DNA of 64,000 bases from an uncultured Cohaesibacter sp. (GCF_963677725.1 NZ_OY782507.1:3904501-3968500); one strand, 5' to 3'. Counted from the stretch's first letter, positions 17,531 through 26,683 are shown. Made by a program: numbers and translations. Notes: generated by a model from the letters alone, not told the origin.

Positions 17531-18688
17531 TTAGCGGATAATCAAATCCAGTGGCAGCTTTGACAGAGGCTCTGGGGCATCTTCTGTGGTCAGGTAGGTG
17601 CGGCCCAGACACATGGCGGTGTTTTCTTCACTATCCACCAGGATCATATGGGCAAATAAGGTCATATTCGGGCAGATTTCATTTTCATTGCCACGATAAA
17701 AGAGCGGCCAATCTGTCCAGCTTGGTGCAAAGCGTGCGCCGACACTATAACCACAGGCATTTAGTCGGTGCTTGTTGGCACCCATAGCGTCAATCACCCG
17801 GGCATGGGTGTCAAACAGGTCGCCAAAGCTGGTGCCCGGACGCATCACCTCTTCAACCGCTGCAAGGGCCTCGTAGGCGATTTCGAACAATTCGCGATGG
17901 CGGGCGGACGGCTGTCCGACAATCACCGTGCGCATGGCCGGGGCATGATAATGGCGGAAAGCACCGGACCATTCCAGCGTCAACTGGTCATTGATGTCTA
18001 GCACCCGGCGGTTGGCCTGATAGCGGCAGAGCAGGGCTGCTTCGCCTGAACCGACGACGAAATGATTGGCCGCGAAATCCCCGCCATTTTCAAGGATGGT
18101 GCCTTGGAGTCGGGCAAGGATCTTGCCCTCTTCGGCCCCGGCCTGAATGAGCGGCAGGGTTTCGGTGAAAGCCAGATCTGTCAGGTCGGCTGCCTTGCGG
18201 ATGAAGTCGATTTCCGCGCCGGACTTGATTGAACGCAGTGGCGGGATCAGGCGCGAAATGTCTTCGGTGTCGGCAAAGGACCGCAGGGATTCATCAAGGG
18301 TCTTGCCGTCCTTGGCGGTCAGTCCGTGACTGTCATATTCGATGCCGATCTTGGCGCCCAGCAGATCGAGATCATCCAGCAGGCCACGCAATTGCATGGC
18401 CGGGGAGGCTTTTTTCTTCACCCGGTCGGACCATACATGCACATTTTCGATGTTGGAGGTGAGGCGGGCCTGTCGCAAATCAACCGAACGGGTCAGAAGA
18501 TCCGTTGCACCATTTTTGCGCAACACCAGACACTGGAACAGGTGGAAGCCTGTTGTGTCATAGCCGGTCAGCCAATACATGCTTTCCTGAGAGAAAATCA
18601 GCAACGCATCCAATTTGCGATCCGCCATTTTCGCCAGAACGGACGCCTTTCGACGCTCATATTCATCAGGGGAAAAATGCAAAACCAT
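17531..18688 (-). CDS. M24-family (creatinase/aminopeptidase P fold) protein lacking the metal ligands
   Basis: A 385-residue pita-bread-fold protein with a creatinase-type N-terminal domain (residues 1-150, including MYWLTGYDTTGFH) and an M24 catalytic domain. By eye alignment, the five metal ligands of aminopeptidase P (Asp, Asp, His, Glu, Glu) correspond here to Glu239, Pro250, Tyr314, His347 and Gly362. A normal di-metal peptidase is therefore unlikely. The RHYHAPAMRT stretch resembles metal-free creatinase and ectoine hydrolase DoeA relatives. AGAGGAG precedes the ATG at 18688. A small-molecule amidohydrolase is my best guess; the substrate is unknown. Confidence 0.75.
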   Translation of the reverse strand: MVLHFSPDEYERRKASVLAKMADRKLDALLIFSQESMYWLTGYDTTGFHLFQCLVLRKNGATDLLTRSVDLRQARLTSNIENVHVWSDRVKKKASPAMQLRGLLDDLDLLGAKIGIEYDSHGLTAKDGKTLDESLRSFADTEDISRLIPPLRSIKSGAEIDFIRKAADLTDLAFTETLPLIQAGAEEGKILARLQGTILENGGDFAANHFVVGSGEAALLCRYQANRRVLDINDQLTLEWSGAFRHYHAPAMRTVIVGQPSARHRELFEIAYEALAAVEEVMRPGTSFGDLFDTHARVIDAMGANKHRLNACGYSVGARFAPSWTDWPLFYRGNENEICPNMTLFAHMILVDSEENTAMCLGRTYLTTEDAPEPLSKLPLDLIIR

Positions 18689-18839
18689 GAAGCGTCTCCT
18701 CTCGACCTAACCTTTTGGCGAGGCCATCATTGCAGATAAAGTCATTCGGATAAAGCGCGACGGCCCTGTTTCCACGTTCGCCTGTCCAGCAAAGGGGGCT
18801 TTGATGTCTTGACGGCCGGGCACCAAGTCTGTTTGCCGG

Positions 18840-19610
18840 TCAGTCGCTTAGGGCGATTGCGGCGATTTGCCGTCCATAATCCGGTTCATTGAGGTGGGTG
18901 GACCGGCGGTAGCTGAAGAAAAGATCTGGTTCGCCATAGGTGCAGCGATCAAGATTGATCGCTGTGCCAATGTTTGACGCTTCCAGCCGGGCGAGGATGA
19001 AGGCGGGGAGGTCGAATTGTTTGTGACCAGCACGGCTCCCGGCCTCAAAGAAACGGCCCCAGTCCTTATTGCGGGCGGTGAAACGGTCCATGAAGCCATC
19101 ATCCACCTCATAATTGGCGCGTGAAATGGTCGGTCCCAATATGGCTGTTATGTTGGCCTTGCTGGCTCCATTTTCAAGCATCGTGTCGATGGTGGCCTCA
19201 ATCACGCCTTCAAAGGCCCCGCGCCAGCCGGAGTGGGCGGCGGCAACGACTCCTGCCTTGTCATCCGCAAAGAGCAACGGGCCGCAATCTGCCGTCAGGA
19301 TCGCCACTGCAAGGCCGGGCTGGGTGGTGACGAGCGCGTCGACCTTGGGCAACGCCTCGCGGTCGAGCGGGGCGTCGATCGTCAAGGCCAGAGGGGAATG
19401 AACCTGATTTGCCGTGACCAGTCGGTCGCGCGCGACGCCGAGGCTGTCTGCGACCAGCCCCCGATTTTCGGTCACCTGCGCACGGTCATCGTCCGAACCA
19501 TAGCCACAATTAAGGCTGTGGTAGGTATCTTTCGATGTGCCGCCTTGGCGGGTGAAGAAACCGTGATTGATGGATGCAAGGCTGGCGAGGGCAGGATGCT
19601 CGATGCGCAT
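18840..19610 (-). CDS. pgeF: Purine nucleoside phosphorylase/peptidoglycan editing factor PgeF (YfiH)
   Basis: A 256-residue multicopper-polyphenol-oxidase-fold protein. YfiH homologues trim wrongly made UDP-MurNAc-L-Ser and also act on purine nucleosides. The zinc or copper ligands are visible: His in ANQVHS, Cys in ILTADCGPLLF and His in AAAHSGWRGA. FFTRQGGTS near residue 20 is also typical. It lies 69 bases after the MidA-type methyltransferase gene on the same strand, forming lgt-midA-pgeF, a common arrangement in this order. Confidence 0.92.
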   Translation of the reverse strand: MRIEHPALASLASINHGFFTRQGGTSKDTYHSLNCGYGSDDDRAQVTENRGLVADSLGVARDRLVTANQVHSPLALTIDAPLDREALPKVDALVTTQPGLAVAILTADCGPLLFADDKAGVVAAAHSGWRGAFEGVIEATIDTMLENGASKANITAILGPTISRANYEVDDGFMDRFTARNKDWGRFFEAGSRAGHKQFDLPAFILARLEASNIGTAINLDRCTYGEPDLFFSYRRSTHLNEPDYGRQIAAIALSD

Positions 19611-19679
19611 GAGGGCTCCGGTCGGGGCAAGCGTTGGGGCAATTGGATCATGCCACTGTTTCTTGTGGGGCAGCTCAAG

Positions 19680-20846
19680 TCAAGAGAGCGGAGGAATTGG
19701 GCAGCCGTTAGGCAGGATGGCGAGGCAGTGGAACAGATCGCCCATCTGGTCAGGAGCGGCGAGGCGTTCGACCGCATCACGGATTGCTTCTTGTTCTTCA
19801 TAGCTTCTGCCTGCACCCAATTGCCCGGCCCGCTCCAGCAGGCCCATGGACAGGAGAAAGTCGCCCTGATTCATGGGAGGAGCGACTGCGAGGGCACTTT
19901 CACTGTCTTTGATGACACTTGCTGCGGCCTTTGCCAAGGCGGCGAAATTGACATGGGCGGTGAGATCCAGCGCGCCGGGACGGGCCAGTGGGTCGGCATA
20001 GGCATGGTTGCGCATGGCCTGAAAGGTGTCGCCATAGCCCGGCTTGGTATAACCATAATCGATAAAGAGCCCGGCACCGCCGTGGGATGCCAGTTTGTTG
20101 GCAAGGGTCGTCATGATTGCCGTGCTGGCAGGGGACTGCTCAAGAATTGCCCCTTCTGCTGCTATCTCATTCCCCATGGCGTCTTCTGTTGCGTTGCCTG
20201 TCGCATCAATAGCTTCGCTGGTCAGGGCCCGGACGGGGCCAAGGCCAAAGGCGAGATTACCGTTATCATCCATGCTGACCACCCGTTCATGCCATTTGTG
20301 CCCGTTGCGAACCCATTGATGGATTGGCAGGCAGTCGAAAAACTCATTGGCGAGAAGGAAAATCGGCTCATCGGGCAGGCTGTCGATGCTGTCGTGCCAT
20401 GTGACAGGGCAATCGAGGGCTTTGAGGCGTTCGTCTTGTTGGGCACGCAAGGTGGGGCTGATCTCGACGAGATGAATGGTAAGCGCTGCAAACGCATCTG
20501 GCTGGCTCTGGATTGTACGCGCCATGTCTTGCATCAGCGTGCCGCGACCGGGGCCGAGTTCGACCAGATGGAAGGGCGTAGGGCTGCCGCTCTGTTGCCA
20601 GGCTCTCAGCATCCAGACAGCGATTAGCTCGCCAAAGAGTTGGCTGATTTCCGGGGCTGTGGTGAAGTCACCTGCCGCGCCAATTGGTCTTTGCTTGGTA
20701 TAATAGCCATGCTCGGGATCTGCGAGGCAAAGGCTCATATAGGTGGCTAGATCGATGGGACCGGAGGCGGCGATGAGGCGCTTGAGGCGGCGCTCAAGGG
20801 GCGTCTCGCTATTGGACAGAGGCGTGGACATGATGGGGCTGCTCAT
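19680..20846 (-). CDS. SAM-dependent methyltransferase of the MidA/NDUFAF7 family
   Basis: A 388-residue class I methyltransferase. In mitochondria the family methylates an arginine of the complex I subunit NDUFS2, so assembly of bacterial NADH dehydrogenase is a plausible role. Motifs include LADPEHGYYTKQRPIGAAGDF, TAPEISQLFGELIAVW, the SAM-binding LVELGPGRGTLM, and LANEFFDCLPIHQWV. The ATG at 20846 overlaps the lgt stop as ATGA, which decides the start. pgeF follows. The target in bacteria is inferred, not shown. Confidence 0.88.
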   Translation of the reverse strand: MSSPIMSTPLSNSETPLERRLKRLIAASGPIDLATYMSLCLADPEHGYYTKQRPIGAAGDFTTAPEISQLFGELIAVWMLRAWQQSGSPTPFHLVELGPGRGTLMQDMARTIQSQPDAFAALTIHLVEISPTLRAQQDERLKALDCPVTWHDSIDSLPDEPIFLLANEFFDCLPIHQWVRNGHKWHERVVSMDDNGNLAFGLGPVRALTSEAIDATGNATEDAMGNEIAAEGAILEQSPASTAIMTTLANKLASHGGAGLFIDYGYTKPGYGDTFQAMRNHAYADPLARPGALDLTAHVNFAALAKAAASVIKDSESALAVAPPMNQGDFLLSMGLLERAGQLGAGRSYEEQEAIRDAVERLAAPDQMGDLFHCLAILPNGCPIPPLS

Positions 20847-21667
20847 TCTGCGGATGGTTTGCGCAGGGCATTGAGCACCAGCACCAGACCGGCCAGCACC
20901 ATCGGGGCGGACAACCACATGCCCATGGTGGTGCCAAAGGAAAGATAGCCAATCTGGGCATCGGGCACCCGGACCAGTTCCACCAGCGAGCGAAAAACAG
21001 CATACAGAATGACGAAGCAGCCTGCCACCAGACCGGGGCGTTTCAGCGCGCCGAAGGAATGGCTGAGGATGCGCAGAATGATCAGCATCAACAGGCCTTC
21101 AAGGGCTGCTTCATAAAGCTGGCTCGGATGACGAGGCTCTGGCCCCCCATTGGGAAAGATGACGCCCCATGGCAGGTCGGTGACCCGGCCCCAAAGCTCG
21201 GAATTGATGAAATTGGCGATGCGGCCAAACAGCAGACCAAAGGGGGCTGCGAGTGCGACGAGGTCAAACATGGACAGAAGCGGAATCGACCGGACGCGGG
21301 CAAACAGCACCATTGCCAGCGTGACACCGAGAAAACCACCGTGGAAGGCCATGCCGCCCTTCCAGACGGCAAAAATCTCGGCCGGGTTGGCGAGATAGGC
21401 ATCGAGATCGTAAAAGAGCACATAGCCAAGGCGCCCTCCCAGAATGATCCCCAATGTCGCCCAGAGGACGAAATCATCAAGATCGAGATCGCTCAACGGG
21501 CTTTCGCCATGGGGCCAGAGATGGGCCTGACGGGCGACGCGCTTGGTATAGGTCCAGGCCAAGAGGATGCCCGCAATATAGGCGATGGCATACCAATGGA
21601 TCTGAATGGGGCCAAGAGACAGCAAAACGGGATCAATCATCGGGAAGGGAATGGCCAGAAAGGTCAC
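20843..21667 (-). CDS. lgt: Prolipoprotein diacylglyceryl transferase
   Basis: Transfers diacylglycerol from phosphatidylglycerol to the lipobox cysteine, the first step of lipoprotein maturation in the inner membrane. The 274-residue protein has about seven membrane helices. Family motifs are HWYAIAYIAG, GGRLGYVLFYD, WKGGMAFHGGFLG with the essential His, GRIANFINSELWGRVTDLPWGVIFP, and RHPSQLYEAALEG. The GTG at 21667 begins VTFLAIPFPMIDPV, as in relatives, and is preferred over the far upstream ATG at 21733. It heads a minus-strand operon with the MidA-type gene and pgeF. The lipoprotein at 16622 would be a substrate. Confidence 0.95.
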   Translation of the reverse strand: MTFLAIPFPMIDPVLLSLGPIQIHWYAIAYIAGILLAWTYTKRVARQAHLWPHGESPLSDLDLDDFVLWATLGIILGGRLGYVLFYDLDAYLANPAEIFAVWKGGMAFHGGFLGVTLAMVLFARVRSIPLLSMFDLVALAAPFGLLFGRIANFINSELWGRVTDLPWGVIFPNGGPEPRHPSQLYEAALEGLLMLIILRILSHSFGALKRPGLVAGCFVILYAVFRSLVELVRVPDAQIGYLSFGTTMGMWLSAPMVLAGLVLVLNALRKPSAE

Positions 21668-21751
21668 GGGCTTTGCCTTTGCAATTGAAGTATGGGTCCT
21701 TGAGGGTGTGTTGCCTTGATGGCAACAAGTCAAGGAAAGTATAAATATTCG

Positions 21752-21779
21752 TTGTGAAAATCGCTGGCGATACTATATC
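21752..21779 (+). promoter_or_regulatory. Possible promoter for ubiK
   Basis: TTGTGA and TATATC are separated by 16 bases in the region between divergent lgt and ubiK, about 70 bases before the ubiK start. The match is moderate. Confidence 0.35.
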
Positions 21780-21852
21780 TGAGATAATGACGGATTGAAG
21801 GCAGGCGCGGTCGTCAAGGTGAGCGGTGCCGCCACAGCGAGGAGCAAATGCT

Positions 21853-22134
21853 ATGACCCATACCAACAATCGGCTGTTTGATGAATTCGCCAAATTGATG
21901 ACCGATGCTGCCGGTGTGGCCCAAGGGGTGCGCGACGAGGCAGAGACCGCGATCCGGGGACAGCTGGAGCGGTTCATGGGAGACATGGATCTGGTCACCC
22001 GCGATGAATTTGAGGCAGTCAAAGAAATGGCCGTGGCGGCGCGGGACGAAAATGATCGTCTGGCAGCCCGTCTGGCTGTGCTGGAAGCCAAGCTGGGCAT
22101 TGCCGAGGGTACGTCGGCAGATGCAGACGCCTGA
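21853..22134 (+). CDS. ubiK: UbiK/BMFP family accessory factor
   Basis: A 93-residue protein of the membrane-fusogenic BMFP/YqiC family. In enterobacteria UbiK assists the late steps of ubiquinone synthesis. The first 40 residues (NRLFDEFAKLMTDAAGVAQG, then VRDEAETAIRGQLERFM) form an amphipathic helix. The C-terminal part (FEAVKEMAVAARDENDRLA, then ARLAVLEAKLG) is the family's coiled coil. GGAG lies nine bases before the ATG at 21853. It is monocistronic with its own terminator and divergent from lgt. The symbol follows the family; activity in this organism is inferred. Confidence 0.82.
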   Translation: MTHTNNRLFDEFAKLMTDAAGVAQGVRDEAETAIRGQLERFMGDMDLVTRDEFEAVKEMAVAARDENDRLAARLAVLEAKLGIAEGTSADADA

Positions 22135-22160
22135 ACGTTGCCCTTGATGGTTTTGACGGA

Positions 22161-22187
22161 AAGCCCGCCTCTCATGGCGGGCTTTTT
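22161..22187 (+). terminator. Rho-independent terminator of ubiK
   Basis: AAGCCCGCC and GGCGGGCTT (22161-22169, 22176-22184) enclose a six-base loop and run into T residues. Confidence 0.88.
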
Positions 22188-22285
22188 GTTTGGCTTGTAG
22201 AGGGGAAGGGGTTTGAAAAAGCACAGGCATTATGGCAAGAATGGATACAATATTCGGTAGTTGACGCTTGGAAAGGCGAGGCAAG

Positions 22286-23107
22286 ATGACGATTGGTGAT
22301 ATTTCTCTGGTGTTGGTCGGTGCTGGCAAAATGGGCGGCGCCATGCTGGCCGGTTGGCTCGATATGGGGCTTGATGCGGCAAAGACCGTGGTGATTGATC
22401 CAAGCCAGCCGGCAGATATTGCCAAAGCGGCAGCGCAAAAGGGCTTTCGGTTGGTGCCGGACGCTGAGGGCATTGCTCAGCCAGATCTGATGGTGATCGC
22501 CATCAAGCCACAGATGATGGAGACGGTTTTGCCCGGCCTGAAAAGTTTGGTCGGACCAAAGACGGTGGTGGTTTCGGTTGCAGCTGGCACGCCTGTTGCT
22601 ACCTTCCAGAAGCATTTTGGTGCGGACACCCTGGTGGTGCGTGCGATGCCAAACACACCGGCGCAGGTGGGGCGGGGGATGACCGCGGCCTTTGCCAGCG
22701 CGGGCGTTGATGACGCCATGAAGGAGGTCACCGCAACGCTTCTGAGCGCCATGGGGGCCTTTGTCTGGGTGTCCGGGGAAGAGCAAATAGACGCGGTGAC
22801 GGCAATTTCCGGCTCTGGTCCTGCTTATGTGTTCCATATGGTGGAAGCCATGGCTCAGGCCGGGGAAGCGTTGGGACTGGCTCCGGACGTGGCCGCTTTG
22901 CTGGCCCGCCAGACGGTGGTTGGTGCCGGGGAATTGATGCATCAGTCCGATCTAGACGCCGCAACCTTGCGGACCAATGTCACCTCGCCGGGTGGCACCA
23001 CAGCGGCGGCTTTGGCGGTGCTGATGGATGAGGGATCCGGCTTGCCGCCTTTGATGGCGAAGGCGACGGAAGCCGCACGGGATCGCTCCATCGAACTGTC
23101 AAAATAG
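22286..23107 (+). CDS. proC: Pyrroline-5-carboxylate reductase
   Basis: Last step of proline synthesis: reduces 1-pyrroline-5-carboxylate with NAD(P)H. The 273-residue protein has the Rossmann motif LVLVGAGKMGGAML, then VIAIKPQMM, VRAMPNTPAQVGRGM, and the C-terminal dimer domain with DAVTAISGSGPAYVF and NVTSPGGTTAAAL. The ATG at 22286, preceded by AAAGGCGAG, is preferred over a TTG at 22268. It stands between ubiK and a TetR-type regulator. All active-site segments look intact. Confidence 0.96.
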   Translation: MTIGDISLVLVGAGKMGGAMLAGWLDMGLDAAKTVVIDPSQPADIAKAAAQKGFRLVPDAEGIAQPDLMVIAIKPQMMETVLPGLKSLVGPKTVVVSVAAGTPVATFQKHFGADTLVVRAMPNTPAQVGRGMTAAFASAGVDDAMKEVTATLLSAMGAFVWVSGEEQIDAVTAISGSGPAYVFHMVEAMAQAGEALGLAPDVAALLARQTVVGAGELMHQSDLDAATLRTNVTSPGGTTAAALAVLMDEGSGLPPLMAKATEAARDRSIELSK

Positions 23108-23275
23108 ACCTGCACCAAACGCCGAGCGTTCGATCCTTTGGGTGTTCGTCGCAAAAATGTGCTATATTGATTGCCGGTTCTCCTATGGGGCGGGCGGCCC
23201 ATGATCTGCTCTCCCCCTTTTTGCCGTAAAGAGACTGTAAGCTGATTTCGGACCGTGATCGAGAAAGGGCATGAT

Positions 23276-24010
23276 ATGCAGCATAATCAGGATGTCAGAC
23301 AGGCACTTTTTGACAAGTTTTCCCAAACCGTACTCGCGAATGGATGGCGGGACGTGTCCTGCTCAGGGATTGCCACGGCAGCCGGAATTGATCTGCATGT
23401 TGCCTTTGTTGAATATCGCAATCGCTATGCCTATGTCACCGAACTGATCCGGCGCACCGATGCGGCGATGCTCGATGCCTATGATCGCGAGATGGTTGAT
23501 GAACCGGCCCGTGAGCGGATGCTTGACGTGATGATGGCGCGGTTTGAGGCGATGCAGAAAAATCGCGCGCTGATCGTGGCGTTGACCAAGGCGGCGCGGC
23601 GCGATCCGATGCTGTCTTTGCATCTGGTTGCCTTGTCGCGACTGACTGCGGATTGGTTTCTTGATATTGCCCAGATTTCTCCTGCCGGGATCGGCGGTAT
23701 CGTGCGCAGCAAAGGAGCCTTGGCGACCTATGCGCGCGCCTTCCGGGTGTGGCTGGAGGATGACAGCGACGATCTGACCAAGACCATGTCGGCGCTCGAC
23801 AAATATCTCAAGCAAGGGGAAAAAGCCTTGCGGCGGGCCGAGCGGATTGCCTGTCTGCTGCCAAAGGCACGGCGGCGTTGCCGCAGAGGTGGCCGCATGG
23901 CTGACCATGACGAGGCGACTTCATCAACCGACGGACCTGCCTCTCCGGGCAGCAACGTGACCGATATGTCCGCTGTGGATGAGCCGCCAGCTGCGCCAAT
24001 GCCGTCTTGA
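23276..24010 (+). CDS. TetR-type regulator with a basic C-terminal extension
   Basis: A 244-residue protein. Residues 8-55 look like a TetR helix-turn-helix (ALFDKFSQTVLANGWRDVSC, then SGIATAAGIDLHVAFVEYRNRYAYV). A helical effector domain follows to about residue 195, and then an Arg-rich stretch (PKARRRCRRGG) and a disordered Ser/Pro/Asp tail. The helix-turn-helix is weaker than in classical TetR proteins, so DNA binding is inferred. I chose the ATG at 23276, which has AAAGGG upstream; a GTG at 23255 is possible. csaA starts 57 bases later. The ligand and targets are unknown. Confidence 0.65.
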   Translation: MQHNQDVRQALFDKFSQTVLANGWRDVSCSGIATAAGIDLHVAFVEYRNRYAYVTELIRRTDAAMLDAYDREMVDEPARERMLDVMMARFEAMQKNRALIVALTKAARRDPMLSLHLVALSRLTADWFLDIAQISPAGIGGIVRSKGALATYARAFRVWLEDDSDDLTKTMSALDKYLKQGEKALRRAERIACLLPKARRRCRRGGRMADHDEATSSTDGPASPGSNVTDMSAVDEPPAAPMPS

Positions 24011-24067
24011 ATGGCGGCATCTGATCGGTAACCATTCGGGCTTTGACACTTTGTGAAGGAGCCCGCC

Positions 24068-24418
24068 ATGCCCGATATCACCCCCGAAATCCAGTTTGAT
24101 GATTTTCTGAAAGTCGATATTCGTGTCGGGACGGTCATTGAAGCGGTGGATTTCCCGCAAGCCCGCAAGCCAGCCTACAAGCTGAAAATCGACTTTGGTG
24201 ACACCATCGGGATCAAGAAAAGCTCGGCCCAGATCACGGTGCATTATAAGCCGGATGATCTGGTTGGGCGTCAGGTGATGGCCGTGGTCAATTTCCCGCC
24301 ACGTCAGATCGGGCCGTTCATGTCGGAAGTCTTGACCCTTGGCTATGATGATGGACAAGGCAATATTGTACTGGCCAAGGTGGACAAGCCGGTGCCGAAC
24401 GGGGCGCGGTTGCATTAG
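24068..24418 (+). CDS. csaA: CsaA-type tRNA-binding protein
   Basis: A 116-residue homodimeric OB-fold protein related to the tRNA-binding domain of methionyl- and phenylalanyl-tRNA synthetases. CsaA has been described as a chaperone linked to protein export in Bacillus. Family signatures are FLKVDIRVGTVIEAVDFPQA, RKPAYKLKIDFG, KKSSAQITVHY, GRQVMAVVNFPPRQIGPFMSEVL and the C-terminal PVPNGARLH. AAGGAG lies seven bases before the ATG at 24068. It converges with the sensor kinase gene. Identity is clear; the cellular role in this group is not. Confidence 0.93.
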   Translation: MPDITPEIQFDDFLKVDIRVGTVIEAVDFPQARKPAYKLKIDFGDTIGIKKSSAQITVHYKPDDLVGRQVMAVVNFPPRQIGPFMSEVLTLGYDDGQGNIVLAKVDKPVPNGARLH

Positions 24419-24453
24419 GGCGGATTTCCAGACGGACAGGCAAGTCCAAACAA

Positions 24454-25923
24454 TCAGGCTGGCAATCTCAGGGTGGCTTTAAGGCCGCCCAATTTGCTGC
24501 GGCCAAGCTTTATATCGCCGCCATGCCCGCGGGCAATGTCGCGGGCAATGGCGAGGCCAAGGCCTGTGTTGGGTGTGTCCTGATTGCGGGCGGTATCGAG
24601 CCGATGGAAGGGGCGGAAGACGGTTTCCAGATCCTCTTCCGGGATGCCCGGCCCGTTGTCGTCAATCTCAATCAGCCACCAGTTGCCGAGCCGTTCCGAG
24701 GTCAGCTCGATCCGGTCTGCATAGCGTTCTGCATTGCTCAGCAGATTGTGGACGCAGCGTTTGATAGTGTTGGGCCGGACTTCAACGCGATTGCCTCCGG
24801 TGTGACGGATGGTCAGAGCAATGCCTGCGCGTTGCGCGTCATGCTCCAGCTCTTCAAGCAATTCGGGAATCGCGATCACTTCTGCGATTTCGGACGAGGA
24901 GCCTCGGGCAAAGGCCAGATAATCCTCCAGCATCAACTGCATTTCATCAACATCGCGTTGCATGTCGCGCACTTCCGGCACGTCATCAAGCAAAGCCAGT
25001 TGCAGTTTGAAACGGGTCAGAATGGTGCGCAGGTCATGACTGACGCCGGCCAGCATGGTGGTGCGCTGCTCGATCTGGCGCTCGATGCGGCGTTTCATTT
25101 CCAGGAAGGCATGGGCTGCGCGTCGTACTTCGCGCGCCCCCGAGGGGCGGAAGTTGCGCGCCTCCTGCCCCTTGCCGAAGCGTTCGGCAGCATCAGCAAG
25201 CCTCTGGATCGGGCGGATCTGGTTGCGCAGAAAGAGAATGGCGACCACCAGCAAGACCAGCGACGTGCCGGTCATCCAGAGTAGGAAGATGTGCGAGTTC
25301 GAGGCATAGGCTTGCGAGCGGCGGGCAAAGACCCTCAAGACCTTGTCGTCAAGCTTGATGCGGATTTCGACGATGTTGGAGCGGCCCACCGTGTCAATCC
25401 AGAATGGCTTGCCAATGAGATTTGTGATGCGCTTTGACAGGGCTTGATCAAGCAAGGTGAAAAAGGGCTTTGGTGCCGGGGGCGGCAAGGGGGCATCGGG
25501 CAGGATCGAGATGTTCAGATCCAGCTTGTCTTTGGCAAGATTGATGATCCTGTCGTAATTCTCGTCCTGCGGATAGGTTTCCAGCACCGCAATGATGGCG
25601 GCGATATCCTGCGTCACGGCAGTGGAGAGCCGATTTGTCACGGTTTGCCAGTGGCGCTCCATGAAAACGAAGGCCAGAACCGATTGCAGGATGACCATGG
25701 GTGCGACAATGATGATCAGCGAGCGGGCATAAAGCCCCTTGGGCATCAGGCGGGACAGTTGGCGGGCCACTTTGCCATAGCCGCTATAAAGCCAGCTGAG
25801 CGGGCCGATCAGTTGCAACAGCGCCTGCCGCTTACTCAAGGGACGTCGCATGTCGTCGCTCTGTGAACCGGTGCCAGAGTGCTTTGCGTCCGGGGCCTTA
25901 TCGTCTGGTTTCTGGTCGCGCAT
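24454..25923 (-). CDS. Sensor histidine kinase of an OmpR-type two-component system
   Basis: A 489-residue inner-membrane kinase. Two membrane helices (residues 69-88 and 211-233) flank a periplasmic sensor of about 120 residues with a Pro-rich loop (LPDAPLPPPAPKPFF). A HAMP linker follows, then the H-box GVSHDLRTILTR with phospho-acceptor His296. The N box (HNLLSNAERYA), G1 (DDNGPGIPEEDL), F box and G2 (NTGLGLAIARDIARGHGG) complete the catalytic domain. A basic cytoplasmic N-terminus of about 65 residues is longer than usual. It lies 58 bases after its response regulator and resembles EnvZ. The signal is unknown. Confidence 0.9.
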   Translation of the reverse strand: MRDQKPDDKAPDAKHSGTGSQSDDMRRPLSKRQALLQLIGPLSWLYSGYGKVARQLSRLMPKGLYARSLIIIVAPMVILQSVLAFVFMERHWQTVTNRLSTAVTQDIAAIIAVLETYPQDENYDRIINLAKDKLDLNISILPDAPLPPPAPKPFFTLLDQALSKRITNLIGKPFWIDTVGRSNIVEIRIKLDDKVLRVFARRSQAYASNSHIFLLWMTGTSLVLLVVAILFLRNQIRPIQRLADAAERFGKGQEARNFRPSGAREVRRAAHAFLEMKRRIERQIEQRTTMLAGVSHDLRTILTRFKLQLALLDDVPEVRDMQRDVDEMQLMLEDYLAFARGSSSEIAEVIAIPELLEELEHDAQRAGIALTIRHTGGNRVEVRPNTIKRCVHNLLSNAERYADRIELTSERLGNWWLIEIDDNGPGIPEEDLETVFRPFHRLDTARNQDTPNTGLGLAIARDIARGHGGDIKLGRSKLGGLKATLRLPA

Positions 25924-25981
25924 GCCTGTTGGTCTCAGATAAAGGGGCCATGTCCGCAATTGGGAAAAGGCCTGTTGGCAT

Positions 25982-26683
25982 CTAGTCGGTGAGAAGGCGG
26001 TAACCGATGCCGCGGATGGTTTGCAAATAGATCGGATTGGAAGGATCTGGCTCTATCTTGCGGCGCAGGCGGTTGATTTGGACATCGACCGTGCGTTCAC
26101 CGGTGCCATCTTCTCCGGCCAACGCGGTGCGGGTGACGGTTGCTCCGGGCTGGGCGGCAAACAGCGAGAGAAGCTCTCGTTCCCTGTCGGTCAAACGGAT
26201 GACATCCTCGCCGCAGAGCAATTCCTGCCGCTCCAGCTTGAAGCAGAAGGGGCCGAAGGTGACCTGATCAATGGGGACGGAGGCGCGCAGATTGTGGCGC
26301 TTTAGAATATTGCGGATGCGCAGGAGCAATTCTCGTGGCTCAAATGGCTTGGTGAGATAATCATCAACACCGATTTCAAGGCCCTGAATGCGGCTTTCGC
26401 TTTCATCGCGGGCGGTTAGCATCAGGATCGGCACATCGTCGCTCTTGCGCAGCTCGCGGGCGAGATCCATCCCGTTTTCTCCGGGCATCATCACATCCAG
26501 TATCAGAAGATCAAAGGCCAGACCGGAAAACATCTTGCGGGCTTCAAGGGCATTTTGTGCCGTTGAGACCCGGAAGCCATTGTTGACAAGGAAGCGTTGC
26601 AAGAGGTTTCGAATGCGGCTGTCGTCGTCAATCACCAGCAAATGCTGGGCATTGTCGGGCAGAGCGTGATCTGCGCTTGGCAT
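25982..26683 (-). CDS. OmpR/PhoB-type response regulator
   Basis: A 233-residue regulator. The receiver domain (residues 14-125) has the acidic pocket VIDDD at 18-21, phospho-acceptor Asp63 (LLILDVMMPG), the Thr of LMLTARDE and Lys of YLTKPFEPREL. The winged helix (residues 135-230) has LTDRERELLSLFA, VDVQINRLRRKIE and IRGIGYRL. It is followed by the kinase gene and preceded by marR with an 11-base gap, so the three may share a transcript. The regulon cannot be deduced. Confidence 0.92.
   Translation of the reverse strand: MPSADHALPDNAQHLLVIDDDSRIRNLLQRFLVNNGFRVSTAQNALEARKMFSGLAFDLLILDVMMPGENGMDLARELRKSDDVPILMLTARDESESRIQGLEIGVDDYLTKPFEPRELLLRIRNILKRHNLRASVPIDQVTFGPFCFKLERQELLCGEDVIRLTDRERELLSLFAAQPGATVTRTALAGEDGTGERTVDVQINRLRRKIEPDPSNPIYLQTIRGIGYRLLTD

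Noticed and set aside
17531-18688. Calling the M24 protein a Xaa-Pro aminopeptidase
   Set aside because: The fold fits, but none of the metal ligands is kept, so that enzyme name would be misleading.
19233-20627. Long plus-strand open frame of 464 codons opposite pgeF and the MidA-type gene
   Set aside because: It is a shadow of two well-supported minus-strand genes, crosses their boundary and has no domain or ribosome site.
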